A stretch of DNA of 64,000 nt from Chelatococcus caeni. Lineage in GTDB: Bacteria > Pseudomonadota > Alphaproteobacteria > Rhizobiales > Beijerinckiaceae. The stretch spans positions 1,054,001-1,118,000 of the forward strand of contig NZ_JACIEN010000001.1 of assembly GCF_014196925.1 (NCBI RefSeq), in the 5' to 3' direction. The translations under genes were made by a program, and so were the position numbers. The notes under the pieces were generated by a model. The model did not search any database and had not been told where the DNA came from. It was given only the letters and a program-made list of their open reading frames with translations. Shown piece after piece: positions 53,229 through 63,919 of the stretch (position 1 is the first letter of the stretch; every line of letters begins with the position of its first letter).

Positions 53229-54367
53229 CCGTTTCCTTCACCTTCACCCCCGGCAAGACGAGCGGCGCCGCCCGTACGGGCGAGATCCGCATGCCGCGGG
53301 GCGTCATCCGCACGCCGGCCTTCATGCCCGTCGGCACGGCGGCGACCGTCAAGGCCATGTATCCCGACCAGGTGAAGGCGCTGGGGGCCGATGTCGTCCT
53401 CGGCAACACCTACCACCTCATGCTCCGCCCGGGGGCGGAGCGGGTGGCCGCGCTCGGCGGCCTGCACAAATTCATGAACTGGCCCTATCCGATCCTCACG
53501 GATTCCGGCGGCTTCCAGGTCATGTCGCTGGCGCAACTGCGCAAGATCGACGAGAACGGCGTCACCTTCCAGTCGCATCTCGACGGCTCGACGCATGTCC
53601 TCACGCCCGAGCGCTCCATCGAGATCCAGGGTCTGCTCGGCTCCGACATCCAGATGCAGCTCGACGAATGCGTGAAGCTGCCGTGTGAGGAGGTGGTGGC
53701 GGAGAAGGCGATGCAGCTCTCCCTGCGCTGGGCCGAGCGCTGCAAGGTCGCCTTCGGCACGCAGCCCGAGCGGGCGCTGTTCGGCATCGTGCAGGGCGGT
53801 GAGGTGCCGCGCCTGCGCATCGAGAGCGCGCGCGAGCTCGCCGACATGGGGCTCGACGGCTACGCCATCGGCGGCCTTGCCGTCGGCGAGCCGCAGCACG
53901 TCATGCTCGCCATGATCGAAACCGTGATGCCCCATCTGCCGGCCGGCAAGCCGCGCTACCTCATGGGGGTCGGCACGCCGGACGACATCGTCGAAGCCGT
54001 GCGCCGCGGCATCGACATGTTCGACTGCGTCATGCCCACGCGGGCCGGCCGGCACGGCCTCGCCTATACCCGCTTCGGCCGCATCAACCTGCGCAACGCC
54101 TGCCATGCCGAGGATTCGCGGCCGCTCGACCCGGATTCCAAGTGCCCGGCGTCGAACACCTACAGCCGCGCCTATCTGCACCACCTCGTCAAGGCGGGCG
54201 AGATCCTCGGTATGATGCTGCTGACGTGGAACAATCTCGCCTATTACCAGGACCTCATGTCTGGCCTGCGCCGCGCCATCGCGGACGACCGTCTCGACGA
54301 CTTCATCGCCGAGACGAAGGCGGGCTGGGCGCGCGGCGAGAAGGGCGGGGACGCCGCCGGCGGCTGA
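53225..54367 (+). CDS. tgt: tRNA-guanine transglycosylase with altered zinc site
   Basis: A 380-residue TIM-barrel enzyme that exchanges guanine 34 for preQ1 in GUN anticodons. Active-site regions are [13 protein letters not shown] and [13 protein letters not shown], and the substrate loop [12 protein letters not shown] is intact. The structural zinc site is not: where E. coli and Zymomonas Tgt have Cys, Cys, Cys and His, this protein has Ser305, Cys307, Ser310 (DSKCPAS) and Asn336 (TWNNLAYYQ). The neighbouring YSRAYLHH is normal, so the alignment is secure. The fold may be stabilised without zinc. It is coupled to queA. Confidence 0.93.
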   Translation: MTVSFTFTPGKTSGAARTGEIRMPRGVIRTPAFMPVGTAATVKAMYPDQVKALGADVVLGNTYHLMLRPGAERVAALGGLHKFMNWPYPILTDSGGFQVMSLAQLRKIDENGVTFQSHLDGSTHVLTPERSIEIQGLLGSDIQMQLDECVKLPCEEVVAEKAMQLSLRWAERCKVAFGTQPERALFGIVQGGEVPRLRIESARELADMGLDGYAIGGLAVGEPQHVMLAMIETVMPHLPAGKPRYLMGVGTPDDIVEAVRRGIDMFDCVMPTRAGRHGLAYTRFGRINLRNACHAEDSRPLDPDSKCPASNTYSRAYLHHLVKAGEILGMMLLTWNNLAYYQDLMSGLRRAIADDRLDDFIAETKAGWARGEKGGDAAGG

Positions 54368-54373
54368 GCCGCC

Positions 54374-55483
54374 TCACCAGGCCGGCGAGGCTGGCGTCAC
54401 GAAGAAGCCGTCGTCGGCCTCTGTCGCCCCGCTCATCGCCGCCGCCATCGTCTCCTCGATGCGCCGGGCGATGCCGATGCGGTAGTGCATCGGATCCCAA
54501 TAGTTGCTGTCCTCGCGTGTCACCGCGGAGGAGCGCCGGAAATCGAGCAGCAGCGCGCCGCGGCGCTGCGCGATCTCGGCGAGCGCCGCCTTGCAGGCCA
54601 TGTCCTCCGCCACGGCCTTGCTGCCCGGCCGCGGCTGCGCCGCGATATGCACCGGAGGCAGCACGATCATCTTGCGCGTCGCCTGCGGCGCGCGGGCGAG
54701 CATCGCATCGAGCCACGCGAGGGCCGGAAAGCGCCAGTTTTCGCGTTCCGCCTCGCTCACCGTCTCGGCGGGCACGACGGGCGTAACCGCCTCGGGGGCA
54801 TGCCCCTGCCAGATGTGCATGCGCGCCCGAGAAAGGTCGTAGCTATCCTCCGGCGGCACGAAGACCTCGTAGCCGTCGCTGCGGATGCGCTCGTCCATGA
54901 GGCCGAGCCGGTAGGCCGCCACGCGCAGGGCGATCTCGAGGTTCTTGGAGTTGAAAAGATAGGCCCAGTCGTTGAGCCGGTCGTCGTCATAGAGCCAGGG
55001 CGGGAAGGGGCGTGGCGTCAGGCGCTTCGCTTCGCTGTCGGCGTCGCGGTCGCACCATGGCGCATCGACGCCGAAGACGAGCATCTCCGGCGCCGGCACA
55101 TGGCGCAGGAAGAGATCGGCGATCTGCATCTGCTCCCACGGCGTGGCGGCATTCATGGCAAGATTGGCGAAGCGCCCGCCGAGGAGCGCATCAAGGCGCT
55201 GCGGATCGAGGAGGCGCACCGTCGACGTGCCGAAGACCGCAGAGGAATAGCGCCCGCTGCGCACGATCTGCGGATAGACGTAGCGCTGGTTGATGTCCAT
55301 CAGCGGGCCGGGTCCGCCCGCGCCGCGCGTGACGCCGTAGGGATCGAAGCCGGCGATGACGCCATAGGTGAGGGCAGCGAGCGCAAGCGCGGCGAGGAGG
55401 AAGGTGAGGCTGAAGCGCCTCGCGACCGTCTCGTCCTTCGCGCCGCCAGATCCGCCCGGCGGCATGCTTGCGCCTGATGTCAT
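54374..55483 (-). CDS. Membrane-anchored SGNH-like protein of unknown role
   Basis: A 369-residue protein with one N-terminal membrane helix (about 24-46), so most of it is periplasmic. A GDS-like nucleophile region appears as FGTSTVRLLDP at about residue 83, and the end has a D-x-x-H pattern (YWDPMHYRIG), the usual catalytic features of the SGNH hydrolase superfamily. The middle has MLVFGVDAPWC. Such proteins modify cell-wall or surface glycans (DltD- and AlgX-like), but no specific function can be assigned. AAGGGATG precedes the ATG. It is convergent with tgt. Confidence 0.65.
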   Translation of the reverse strand: MTSGASMPPGGSGGAKDETVARRFSLTFLLAALALAALTYGVIAGFDPYGVTRGAGGPGPLMDINQRYVYPQIVRSGRYSSAVFGTSTVRLLDPQRLDALLGGRFANLAMNAATPWEQMQIADLFLRHVPAPEMLVFGVDAPWCDRDADSEAKRLTPRPFPPWLYDDDRLNDWAYLFNSKNLEIALRVAAYRLGLMDERIRSDGYEVFVPPEDSYDLSRARMHIWQGHAPEAVTPVVPAETVSEAERENWRFPALAWLDAMLARAPQATRKMIVLPPVHIAAQPRPGSKAVAEDMACKAALAEIAQRRGALLLDFRRSSAVTREDSNYWDPMHYRIGIARRIEETMAAAMSGATEADDGFFVTPASPAW

Positions 55484-55515
55484 CTGTCATCCCTTGCCGG
55501 TCAGGGACTTGGCGG

Positions 55516-55591
55516 TGGTGAGCGCGCTGGGGCTCGAACCCAGGACCTACTGATTAAAAGTCAGTTGCTCTACCGGCTGAGCTACGCGCTC
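55516..55591 (-). tRNA. tRNA-Lys (TTT)
   Basis: A 76-base cloverleaf on the minus strand with acceptor stem GAGCGCG/CGCGCTC, D-arm GCTCAGCCGGTAGAGC, anticodon loop CTTTTAA (anticodon TTT), T-arm CTGGGTTCGAGCCCCAG and encoded CCA. It lies between the SGNH-like gene and accC. Confidence 0.95.
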
Positions 55592-55630
55592 GCTCTGGTC
55601 CGCCTCAGATACGGGGAACGCCCGGGGCGG

Positions 55631-57013
<1,383 letters not shown>

Positions 57014-57023
57014 GCGGGGAGCC

Positions 57024-57506
57024 TTACTCGATGACGAGGAGCGGCTCGCCATACTCCACCGGCTGCCCGTCCTCGACCAGGATCGCCGTGACCGTGCCGG
57101 AGCGTGGCGCCAGGATGTCGTTGAAGGTCTTCATGGCCTCGACGAGGAGCAGCTTGTCGCCGGCCTCGACGCGCGCGCCCACCTCCACGAAGGGCTTGGC
57201 CTCCGGCGAGGGGCGGCGATAGGCGGTGCCGACCATCGGCGAGGTGACGGCGCCGGGGTGGTCGGCGCCGGGCTTGCCGGCGGGCGCCGCCACCGCGGCT
57301 GCGACAGGCGCAGGAGAGGGGGCGGGATTGGATGCGACGACGGGGGCGGCCACGGGAACCGACACATGGGCCGTCAGGTGGCGCGCGACGCGGATGCGCA
57401 GGTCGCCCTTTTCCACCTCGATCTCGGAAAGATCGGTGTCGGCGATCAGCTGCGCGAGCTCGCGCACGAGGCTCGGGTCGATCGGGTTCTGTTTTGCGGT
57501 GGCCAT
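57024..57506 (-). CDS. accB: Biotin carboxyl carrier protein
   Basis: A 160-residue carrier. The N-terminal helical part ([20 protein letters not shown]) binds AccC, a Pro/Ala-rich linker spans about 45-80, and the biotinyl domain carries the lysine in [10 protein letters not shown]. The ATG at 57506 (MATAKQNP) is preferred over one at 57542 that would run into aroQ. It is 19 bases after aroQ and 10 before accC. Confidence 0.95.
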   Translation of the reverse strand: MATAKQNPIDPSLVRELAQLIADTDLSEIEVEKGDLRIRVARHLTAHVSVPVAAPVVASNPAPSPAPVAAAVAAPAGKPGADHPGAVTSPMVGTAYRRPSPEAKPFVEVGARVEAGDKLLLVEAMKTFNDILAPRSGTVTAILVEDGQPVEYGEPLLVIE

Positions 57507-57525
57507 CGTCTGAATGTCCGTTCGA

Positions 57526-57984
57526 TCAGTTGCCATCGGCACCGTGGCGCTGCCGCAGGATGCGCACGATGGCGTCGAGGGCGAGCTCGTAGCTCACCGG
57601 GCCGAAGCCGCAGATGACGCCGGCGCAGACGGGCGCGATGGTGGAGTGATGTCGAAAGGCCTCTCGGGCGTGCACGTTCGACAGGTGGACCTCGATCGCC
57701 ACCGCATCGACGGCCTTGATGGCATCGCGCAGGGCAATGGAGGTGTGGGTGTAGGCCGCGGCATTGAGGATGATGCCGGCGCCGGCAAGGCCCGCCTCGT
57801 GGATGAAGCCGACGAGCTCACCCTCCACGTTCGACTGCCTGCAGGTGACCTCGGCGTCGAGGCGCGCGCCGAGCTCGACGAGGCGCTGCTCGATCGCGGC
57901 CAGCGTCAGGGAGCCGTAGGTCTGCGGCTCGCGAACACCGAGGAGGTTGAGATTGGGACCGTTGATGATGTGAACGGCGACCAT
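57526..57984 (-). CDS. aroQ: Type II 3-dehydroquinate dehydratase
   Basis: A 152-residue shikimate-pathway enzyme that dehydrates 3-dehydroquinate. Motifs are [20 protein letters not shown] with the catalytic Tyr, [17 protein letters not shown], and [17 protein letters not shown]. It forms a run with accB and accC, an arrangement conserved in many Alphaproteobacteria. Confidence 0.96.
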   Translation of the reverse strand: MVAVHIINGPNLNLLGVREPQTYGSLTLAAIEQRLVELGARLDAEVTCRQSNVEGELVGFIHEAGLAGAGIILNAAAYTHTSIALRDAIKAVDAVAIEVHLSNVHAREAFRHHSTIAPVCAGVICGFGPVSYELALDAIVRILRQRHGADGN

Positions 57985-58120
57985 GGGCTCTCTATGCCGT
58001 GGCGGACGGCGCGGCCGGGACGGCGCGCGAACCCGGCCCTCTTAGCGCGAAGCGCGTGGGAAAGAAAGACTTTGCGCGCGAAAGCCGCCTTGCTGCACCC
58101 GCTGCTTTGCGATGCCGTGC

Positions 58121-58900
58121 TCAGCACTCGCTCTTGCCGCAGCTGCGCATGGCGGCGATGCGCTGCTTGATGGGTTCGGCACCGACCGCGCCGGGGATGA
58201 TCGCGTCGCCGATGACGAAGGCCGGGGTGCCGGTCAGGGACAGCTTGTCGCCGAGCTCCAGCGTCTCGGACAGCGCCTCGCGGATCTTGGGCGATTCCAG
58301 GTCCTTCTGCAGGCGTGCGAGGTCGAGCCCCATCTCCTTGGCGACGGCCATCGCCCGGTCCTTGCCGACCCGGCCGCGCGAGTTCATGAGGCGGGTGTGG
58401 AACTCGAAGTACTTCTCGCCGTCGAGCTGCTCCCGGACGGCGAGGGCGACGACGGACGCATCGACCGAATCGGGCCCGAGGATCGGCAGGTCACGCAGCA
58501 CGACGCGCAGCTTCGGGTCGGCCTTCGTCAAAGCCATGACATCCCCGACGGCGCGCTTGCAGTAGCCGCAGTTGTAGTCGAAGAACTCGACAAGCGTGAC
58601 GTCGCCCTCGGGATTGCCGACGACGATGCCGTGCGGCGACTGCGTCAGCGCCTCGGAATGGCTGGCGAGTGCCTGCTTCTGGGCATCCTCCTGCGCCTGC
58701 TGCTGCCGCCGCTCGAGCTCGACCAGCGCCTCCTGCAGCACCTCCGGGTTCTGGATGAGATATTCGCGGATGATCTTCTCGATGCCCGCCCGGTCCTGCG
58801 TGGAGATGTTGTCCGTCTGCGCCGAGGCGCCGAAGGCCGTGAGGCCGGTGGCGAGCCCGCAGGCGAAGAGGACGGGAGCGAACGAGCGAAGAGCGATCAT
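58121..58900 (-). CDS. DsbA-family periplasmic thiol:disulfide oxidoreductase
   Basis: A 259-residue protein with signal peptide (about 1-27, ending FGASA). A helical region of about 70 residues (VLQEALVELERRQQQAQEDA) precedes the thioredoxin fold, as in the ScsC/Com1-like group. The active site is EFFDYNCGYCKRA, and the cis-Pro loop is LTGTPAFVIGD. It should oxidise or isomerise disulfides in the periplasm. AGGAACC precedes the ATG. It lies 136 bases upstream of aroQ. Confidence 0.92.
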   Translation of the reverse strand: MIALRSFAPVLFACGLATGLTAFGASAQTDNISTQDRAGIEKIIREYLIQNPEVLQEALVELERRQQQAQEDAQKQALASHSEALTQSPHGIVVGNPEGDVTLVEFFDYNCGYCKRAVGDVMALTKADPKLRVVLRDLPILGPDSVDASVVALAVREQLDGEKYFEFHTRLMNSRGRVGKDRAMAVAKEMGLDLARLQKDLESPKIREALSETLELGDKLSLTGTPAFVIGDAIIPGAVGAEPIKQRIAAMRSCGKSEC

Positions 58901-59159
58901 GTCGGGTTCCTGAAACGGGGTAGGCGCAGCTTTCCGGCTCAGGGAGCACGGAAGGACGCCAAGATCAATTCACCAGCGCGTCACTGCGCCAACACCTCGT
59001 CATTTCTGGGGCATCCGGACCGCGGGGGGCAAACGGCCGCAGGCGAGCCTCCGTCGGCGAGCGCCTTGATTCGCGCCCGCGGCGTTGCCATCGGCGCGAT
59101 GGACGGCTAAGCCGCCCAAGGGCCGAGTAATCGGCGAGACCTGATCCGAGAACCTGTCC

Positions 59160-60320
59160 ATGCCGCTCCCTTCCTTGCCCGCCCGTCTCAGTCGCGTGTC
59201 GTCGTTCCTCGCCATGGACGTGCTCGCCGCCGCCAGGACGAAGGAGCGCGCAGGCGGGGACGTGGTGCACATGGAGGTCGGGCAGCCGTCGGCGCCGGCG
59301 CCGCGCCGGGTGCGGGAGGCCGCGCGCGCGGCGCTCGACATCGGGCAGATCGGCTACACGGAGGCGCTCGGCCTGCCGTCGCTGCGCGAGCGCATCGCGC
59401 GGCACTATCGTGACGCCTATGGCGTTGATGTCGCTCCGGAGCGCGTCGTCGCCACGACCGGTTCCTCGGCGGGCTTCGTGCTCGCCTTCCTCGCCCTGTT
59501 CGAGCCGGGCGCGCGCGTCGCCATCACGGCGCCCGGCTATCCGGCCTATCGCAACATCTTCGCGGCGCTCGGCATCGAGCCCGTCGACATCGCCGTCGAT
59601 GCCGCAAGCGGCTGGGTGATGACGGCCGAGGCGGTGGAGCGGGCGCACCGGGAGGCGCCGCTCGCCGGCGTGCTGGTGATGAGCCCGGCCAATCCCTCCG
59701 GCACCATGATGGGGCGCGAGGCGCTCGCCCGCCTCGCCGACACCTGCCGACGCTCCGGCATCTGGTTCATCTCCGACGAGATCTATCACGGGCTGACCTA
59801 CGACGCGCCGGCCGAGACGGCGCTCGCCGTCCATGACGACGCCCTGATCGTCAACTCGTTCTCCAAATATTACTGCATGACGGGCTGGCGCATCGGCTGG
59901 CTCGTGGTGCCCCATGCCCTCGTGCGCCCGGTCGAGACGCTGGCGCAGAACCTCTACATCTCGCCGCCCTATCTCAGCCAGGTGGCGGCCGAGGCGGCCT
60001 TCGACGCCGTCGAGGAACTCGAGGCGATCAAGGCCGGCTATGCGGCCAATCGCGCCTTCCTGCTCGAGGAGCTGGCGGCAATCGGCCTCGGCGAGGGGCC
60101 GCCCGTCGACGGGGCGTTCTACATCTACCGCGACGTCGCACGCTTCACGAACGATTCGCTCGCCTTCTGCCGCCGCATGCTGGAGGAGACGGGCGTCGCG
60201 GCGACGCCGGGCCTCGATTTCGACCCGGACAGGGGCGCGCGGTTCGTTCGCTTCTCCTTTGCCGGCTCGATGGAGGATTGCCGCCAGACGGTGGCGAGGC
60301 TGCGCGCCTGGCTGCGCTGA
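59160..60320 (+). CDS. PLP-dependent class I/II aminotransferase
   Basis: A 386-residue fold-type I aminotransferase. The PLP lysine is in NSFSKYYCMTGWRIGW, the cofactor region holds TGSSAGFVLAFLALFEPG and SPANPSGTMMGRE, then ISDEIYHGLTY, and the carboxylate-binding Arg is in RFVRFSFAG. It resembles aspartate/aromatic aminotransferases of the AspC/PatA group; substrate cannot be fixed from sequence. The gene is divergent from dsbA across 259 bases and convergent with the GntR gene. Confidence 0.88.
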   Translation: MPLPSLPARLSRVSSFLAMDVLAAARTKERAGGDVVHMEVGQPSAPAPRRVREAARAALDIGQIGYTEALGLPSLRERIARHYRDAYGVDVAPERVVATTGSSAGFVLAFLALFEPGARVAITAPGYPAYRNIFAALGIEPVDIAVDAASGWVMTAEAVERAHREAPLAGVLVMSPANPSGTMMGREALARLADTCRRSGIWFISDEIYHGLTYDAPAETALAVHDDALIVNSFSKYYCMTGWRIGWLVVPHALVRPVETLAQNLYISPPYLSQVAAEAAFDAVEELEAIKAGYAANRAFLLEELAAIGLGEGPPVDGAFYIYRDVARFTNDSLAFCRRMLEETGVAATPGLDFDPDRGARFVRFSFAGSMEDCRQTVARLRAWLR

Positions 60321-60371
60321 GGGCGCCGCCCGCCGCTCGGGCGCTGCGCCACCTGCAGCTTTTCGCCGCCG

Positions 60372-61031
60372 TCAGCTCATCAGCGACAGGCCGTGCCGGT
60401 GCAGGGCCTTGAGATGCTGCTGGACCGCGCGGCGCGCGCGTTTGACATCCTCGGCTTCGAGTGCGTCGACGATGGCGAGATGGTCGCCAAAGGATTTCTC
60501 GCGCCGGCCGCTCCAGCGCATCTCGCCGAACAGGCGCGTGGCGATGCGCAGCGAGCGGATGGTCTGCCGCAGGGCGCTGTTGCCGCAATGATCCGTATAG
60601 AGGCCCTGCACGGCCTCCTCGATCTGCAGGACGGTCTCCGGCGGAACCTTGCGCTCCGCCCTGGCGCTTTCGATCTCGGCGCGCACGCAGCAGAGCGCCG
60701 ACTGATGCACGCGCCCGATGGCCAGGGTGGCCGCCTCCGGCTCCAGGAACTCGAGCACCTTCAGGCTCTGGAGGTATTCGATGAGGTCCACCTGGCGAAC
60801 CACGAAGGAACGGTTCGAAGCCTTGGCGACCAGGCCCTCGCCCTCGAGGCGCTGCAACGCTTCCCGGAGCGGCGTGCGCGAAATGCCGAGCATGTCGGCG
60901 ATGCGCGCCTCGACGATGATCTCACCACCCTTGAGCCGGTGTTGATAGATCATCTCCGAAACGGCGCGATGTGCCAAACATGAAAGGCTGGAATCAGCCT
61001 CTGCAACTGTACTGGATTCGTTAGTTTGCAT
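60372..61031 (-). CDS. GntR-family (FCD) transcriptional regulator
   Basis: About 219 residues. The N-terminal winged helix shows EARIADMLGISRTPLREALQ, then RLEGEGLV. The C-terminal FCD ligand domain has the Asp and His metal-type positions, seen in GDHLAIVDALEAEDVKRARRAV. Such proteins repress nearby catabolic or transport genes until they bind a small carboxylic acid or sugar acid. The sugar ABC genes upstream on the same strand are the likely targets. The ATG at 61031 is chosen; one at 61082 is also in frame. Confidence 0.88.
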   Translation of the reverse strand: MQTNESSTVAEADSSLSCLAHRAVSEMIYQHRLKGGEIIVEARIADMLGISRTPLREALQRLEGEGLVAKASNRSFVVRQVDLIEYLQSLKVLEFLEPEAATLAIGRVHQSALCCVRAEIESARAERKVPPETVLQIEEAVQGLYTDHCGNSALRQTIRSLRIATRLFGEMRWSGRREKSFGDHLAIVDALEAEDVKRARRAVQQHLKALHRHGLSLMS

Positions 61032-61167
61032 ATAGTCACCATTCAGCTGTCGAAAAGCTGTCAATGGTCGTTCAGATAACATTCAGGATTGGCGCCGGCG
61101 CGTCAGTCTGTGCTGGATTGCGGCCAAAAATACCTCAAAGAATGCATGATCGCGTGGGATCGATATA

Positions 61168-61914
61168 TCAGCTTTCCTTGCCGGTCATGACCATATGGGC
61201 GAGGCCGTCGGCGTCGAGGCCGGCAACGGGCCGGTCGATGACCTTGCGGCCGCTCTTGAGGATGGCGACGCGCGTCGCCACCGCGGTGACGTCGGCCATG
61301 TTGTGGCTGATGAGCACGACGGTGCGGCCTTCGGCGTTGAGCTTGCGGATGAGGTCGAGCACCAGCGCCGTTTCCTTCACGCCGAGCGCCGCCGTCGGCT
61401 CGTCCATGATGACGACCTGCGCATCCCAGTGCAGGGCGCGCGAGATGGCGACCGCCTGGCGCTGGCCGCCGGACAGGCGCTCGACCGGCCGGTGCATGTC
61501 GTCGACCGCGACCGAAAGGCGGCCGAGATAGCCCTTGGCCAGGTCCTCCATGCGCCGCTTGTCCAGGATGTGGACGAAGGGCAGCAGCGGGCGCGTCAGT
61601 TCCGCCCCCATGAAGACGTTCTGGACGATCGACAGGCGCGGGGCGAGGGCGAGGTCCTGGTAGATCGTGGCGATGCCCTTCGCCAGCGCATCCTGCGGCG
61701 AGCGGAAGCTGACCGTCTTGCCGTCGAGCGTGATGGCGCCGGCGGAAGGCTCCTGCGCGCCGGAGATGATGCGCACCAGCGAGGACTTGCCGGCACCGTT
61801 GTCGCCGCAGATGGCGAGCACTTCGCCCCGTCCGATGTCGAGGTCGATGCCCTTGAGCGCGGCGACCGCGCCGTAGGACTTCTCGATGCCGCGCAGGGAA
61901 AGGACGGGCGCCAT
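61168..61914 (-). CDS. Simple-sugar ABC transporter ATPase (single domain)
   Basis: A 248-residue ATPase with Walker A GDNGAGKSSLV, signature LSGGQRQ and Walker B VVIMDEPTAALG. Sequence is of the carbohydrate-uptake type 2 group (RbsA/MglA), but only one ATPase domain is present instead of the fused pair, as in FrcA-like proteins. It follows the binding-protein gene by 62 bases and is the last gene of the transporter set. Confidence 0.92.
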   Translation of the reverse strand: MAPVLSLRGIEKSYGAVAALKGIDLDIGRGEVLAICGDNGAGKSSLVRIISGAQEPSAGAITLDGKTVSFRSPQDALAKGIATIYQDLALAPRLSIVQNVFMGAELTRPLLPFVHILDKRRMEDLAKGYLGRLSVAVDDMHRPVERLSGGQRQAVAISRALHWDAQVVIMDEPTAALGVKETALVLDLIRKLNAEGRTVVLISHNMADVTAVATRVAILKSGRKVIDRPVAGLDADGLAHMVMTGKES

Positions 61915-61976
61915 GGTTCTCGCCGTTGGGGTTGGGCGCGGCCGGCGGTTGCGGCCGCGCGGGTCAGCTTGCGGAC

Positions 61977-62921
61977 TTACTTGATGAATTCCTTGACGTT
62001 CGTGGCGTCCACGAGCGTCGCGTCGGTGAAGAGATAGGGGCCCGCCGTCACCGTGTCCTTCGGCTGCTTCTTGACGACGATGGTGTCGATCGCCTCGACG
62101 GCGGAGCGGCCCATGCCCTCGAAGGGGATGGCGACGGTCGCCATCAGCATGCTCTCCGGATCGGCGATGCGGCGGTAGGTCTCGGGGCCGCCGTCGATGG
62201 AGACGAGCACGATGTCGCCCTTCTTGAGGCCCTGGGCCTGCATCAGGTCGTCGATGATGTAGGCCTGTCCGTCGAAGGAGGCCCAGATGCCGTTGATCTG
62301 GCCCTGGTTCTTGAGCAGCAGCGCCTGCATGCCGTTGCGCACGTCGTCGCGCCAGCTCTGCGTGCGCGCCATGCTGTGCTTGCCGATCTCCTTGACGGCC
62401 GTGTTCTCGGACAGGACGACGTCGAGCACCTTGCCGCGGATGCGCGTGCCGACATTGCCCTCGAAGCGCTGGGTGAGGACGTTGCCGCGGTAGCCGAGCT
62501 GGCCGAGCAGGTAGAGCGCCGCGTCGGCACCCACCTTGTATTCGTTCACCTGCACGTCCATCAGCGTGTGCGGGCTCGTGCCGGCCATGACGGTGATGAC
62601 GGGCACGCCCGCCTTGCTGGCAGCTTCGAGCTGAGCGTCCGCCTCCACGGGCTTGCCCATGGCGATGACGATGGCGTCGACCTTCCGCGCGATCAGTGCA
62701 TCGAGCTGCTCGGCATGTTTCGGCAGCGCGCCTTCGGAATTGAGCAGGGTGACGTTCCAGCCCTTCGCCTTGGCGGCCTCCGCCGCGGCGTTGGCGACGC
62801 GCGCATGCGTCTCCGACGACATCTGGAAGGCGACGATGCCGAGCTCGAAAGCCATGGCGGCATTGGCGGACAGTGCCAGCAGCGCCCCGGCTGCGGCGGC
62901 GATGAGAGACGTCTTCTTCAT
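61977..62921 (-). CDS. Periplasmic sugar-binding protein (type I fold)
   Basis: A 314-residue protein with signal peptide (about 1-24, ending ANAAMA). The mature part follows the ribose-binding-protein pattern: FELGIVAFQMSSETHARVAN, KVDAIVIAMGKPVEADAQLE, a hinge near VLTQRFEG, and NGIWASFDGQAYIIDDLMQ. It should deliver a monosaccharide or related compound to the permease. The ligand cannot be named. The ATG at 62921 is chosen because the signal peptide starts there. Confidence 0.92.
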   Translation of the reverse strand: MKKTSLIAAAAGALLALSANAAMAFELGIVAFQMSSETHARVANAAAEAAKAKGWNVTLLNSEGALPKHAEQLDALIARKVDAIVIAMGKPVEADAQLEAASKAGVPVITVMAGTSPHTLMDVQVNEYKVGADAALYLLGQLGYRGNVLTQRFEGNVGTRIRGKVLDVVLSENTAVKEIGKHSMARTQSWRDDVRNGMQALLLKNQGQINGIWASFDGQAYIIDDLMQAQGLKKGDIVLVSIDGGPETYRRIADPESMLMATVAIPFEGMGRSAVEAIDTIVVKKQPKDTVTAGPYLFTDATLVDATNVKEFIK

Positions 62922-62977
62922 GGTTCCTCTCCCCAGCCCCGATCGATCCTCGATCAGTTGATCTTGGCGCAAACTCC

Positions 62978-63919
62978 CTACAGCTTAAACGCAGCTTTCT
63001 TCAGCGCCGTGGCAGACAGTGCAACGGAAACGATGATGATGAGCCCGAGCACGATGTCCTGCACGTAATAGGCGGCGCCCATCAGCACGAGCCCGTTGCC
63101 CAGCACCTTGAGGGTGAGCGCGGCCACGAGCGTGCCCGGCACGTTGGCTCGGCCCGGCTCGAACATGGTCATGCCGAGGAGCACCGCGGCGATGGCATAG
63201 AGGAAATAATCACCCGCCATGTTCGGCGCGGCCGAGGACAGGCTCGCCGTGAGGAGCACGGCGGTGACGCCGGCGAGAAGGCCCGAGAGGGCGAGGCCGA
63301 GGCGCTTCATGCGCCCGGTCGCGATGCCGGCGAGCCGGGCCGCCTCGTCCGCCTCGCCCGTCGCCGTCATGTGCACGCCCGTGCGGGTGCATTTGACGAG
63401 GAACAGCGCCCCGCCGACGACGAGGGCGAGCCAGATCACGAGGTGGGGGACGCCGAGCATGCTGCCGCGCGCGATGCCCGTGAACTCCGACGGCCAGCGC
63501 CCGACGAAGGCGACGCCCTGGGTGATCATGAAGGCGAAGCCCTTGGCGATCGCCGCGGTGCCGAGCGTGGCGATGAGCGAGGGCACCTTGAGCCGCGTGA
63601 CGGCGATACCGTTGAAGAGGCCGGCACCGAAGGCGACGAGAAGGCCGGCCGCGACGGCGAGGAGCGGGGACTGGCCCGCCTGGATCAGCGCCCCCGTCAC
63701 CACCGCGGCGAGGCTCGCCACCTCCGCCACCGACAGGTCGAGCTCCGACGTGATCAGCGCCAGCGTGAAGCCGATGGCGAGGATGGCGAGGAAGCTCGTC
63801 TCCTTGAGCACGTTGAGAAGGTTGGTCGGCGCCGCGAAATTCGGCGCAAAGGCGACGAAGAACAGCGCGAGGGCGAGCCCGGCGACAGCGGTGCCGTAGG
63901 TTTCGAGGAAGGAGCGCAT
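62978..63919 (-). CDS. Simple-sugar ABC transporter permease
   Basis: A 313-residue permease with about 8-10 helices, of the RbsC/branched-chain type. Characteristic regions are GFTLALITSELDLSVAEVASL near the N terminus, the loop TGEADEAARLAGIATGRMKR, and LSGLLAGVTAVLLTASLSS. It lies 56 bases upstream of the binding-protein gene, and its ATG overlaps by one base (TGATG) the stop of a partly visible upstream gene. Confidence 0.92.
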   Translation of the reverse strand: MRSFLETYGTAVAGLALALFFVAFAPNFAAPTNLLNVLKETSFLAILAIGFTLALITSELDLSVAEVASLAAVVTGALIQAGQSPLLAVAAGLLVAFGAGLFNGIAVTRLKVPSLIATLGTAAIAKGFAFMITQGVAFVGRWPSEFTGIARGSMLGVPHLVIWLALVVGGALFLVKCTRTGVHMTATGEADEAARLAGIATGRMKRLGLALSGLLAGVTAVLLTASLSSAAPNMAGDYFLYAIAAVLLGMTMFEPGRANVPGTLVAALTLKVLGNGLVLMGAAYYVQDIVLGLIIIVSVALSATALKKAAFKL

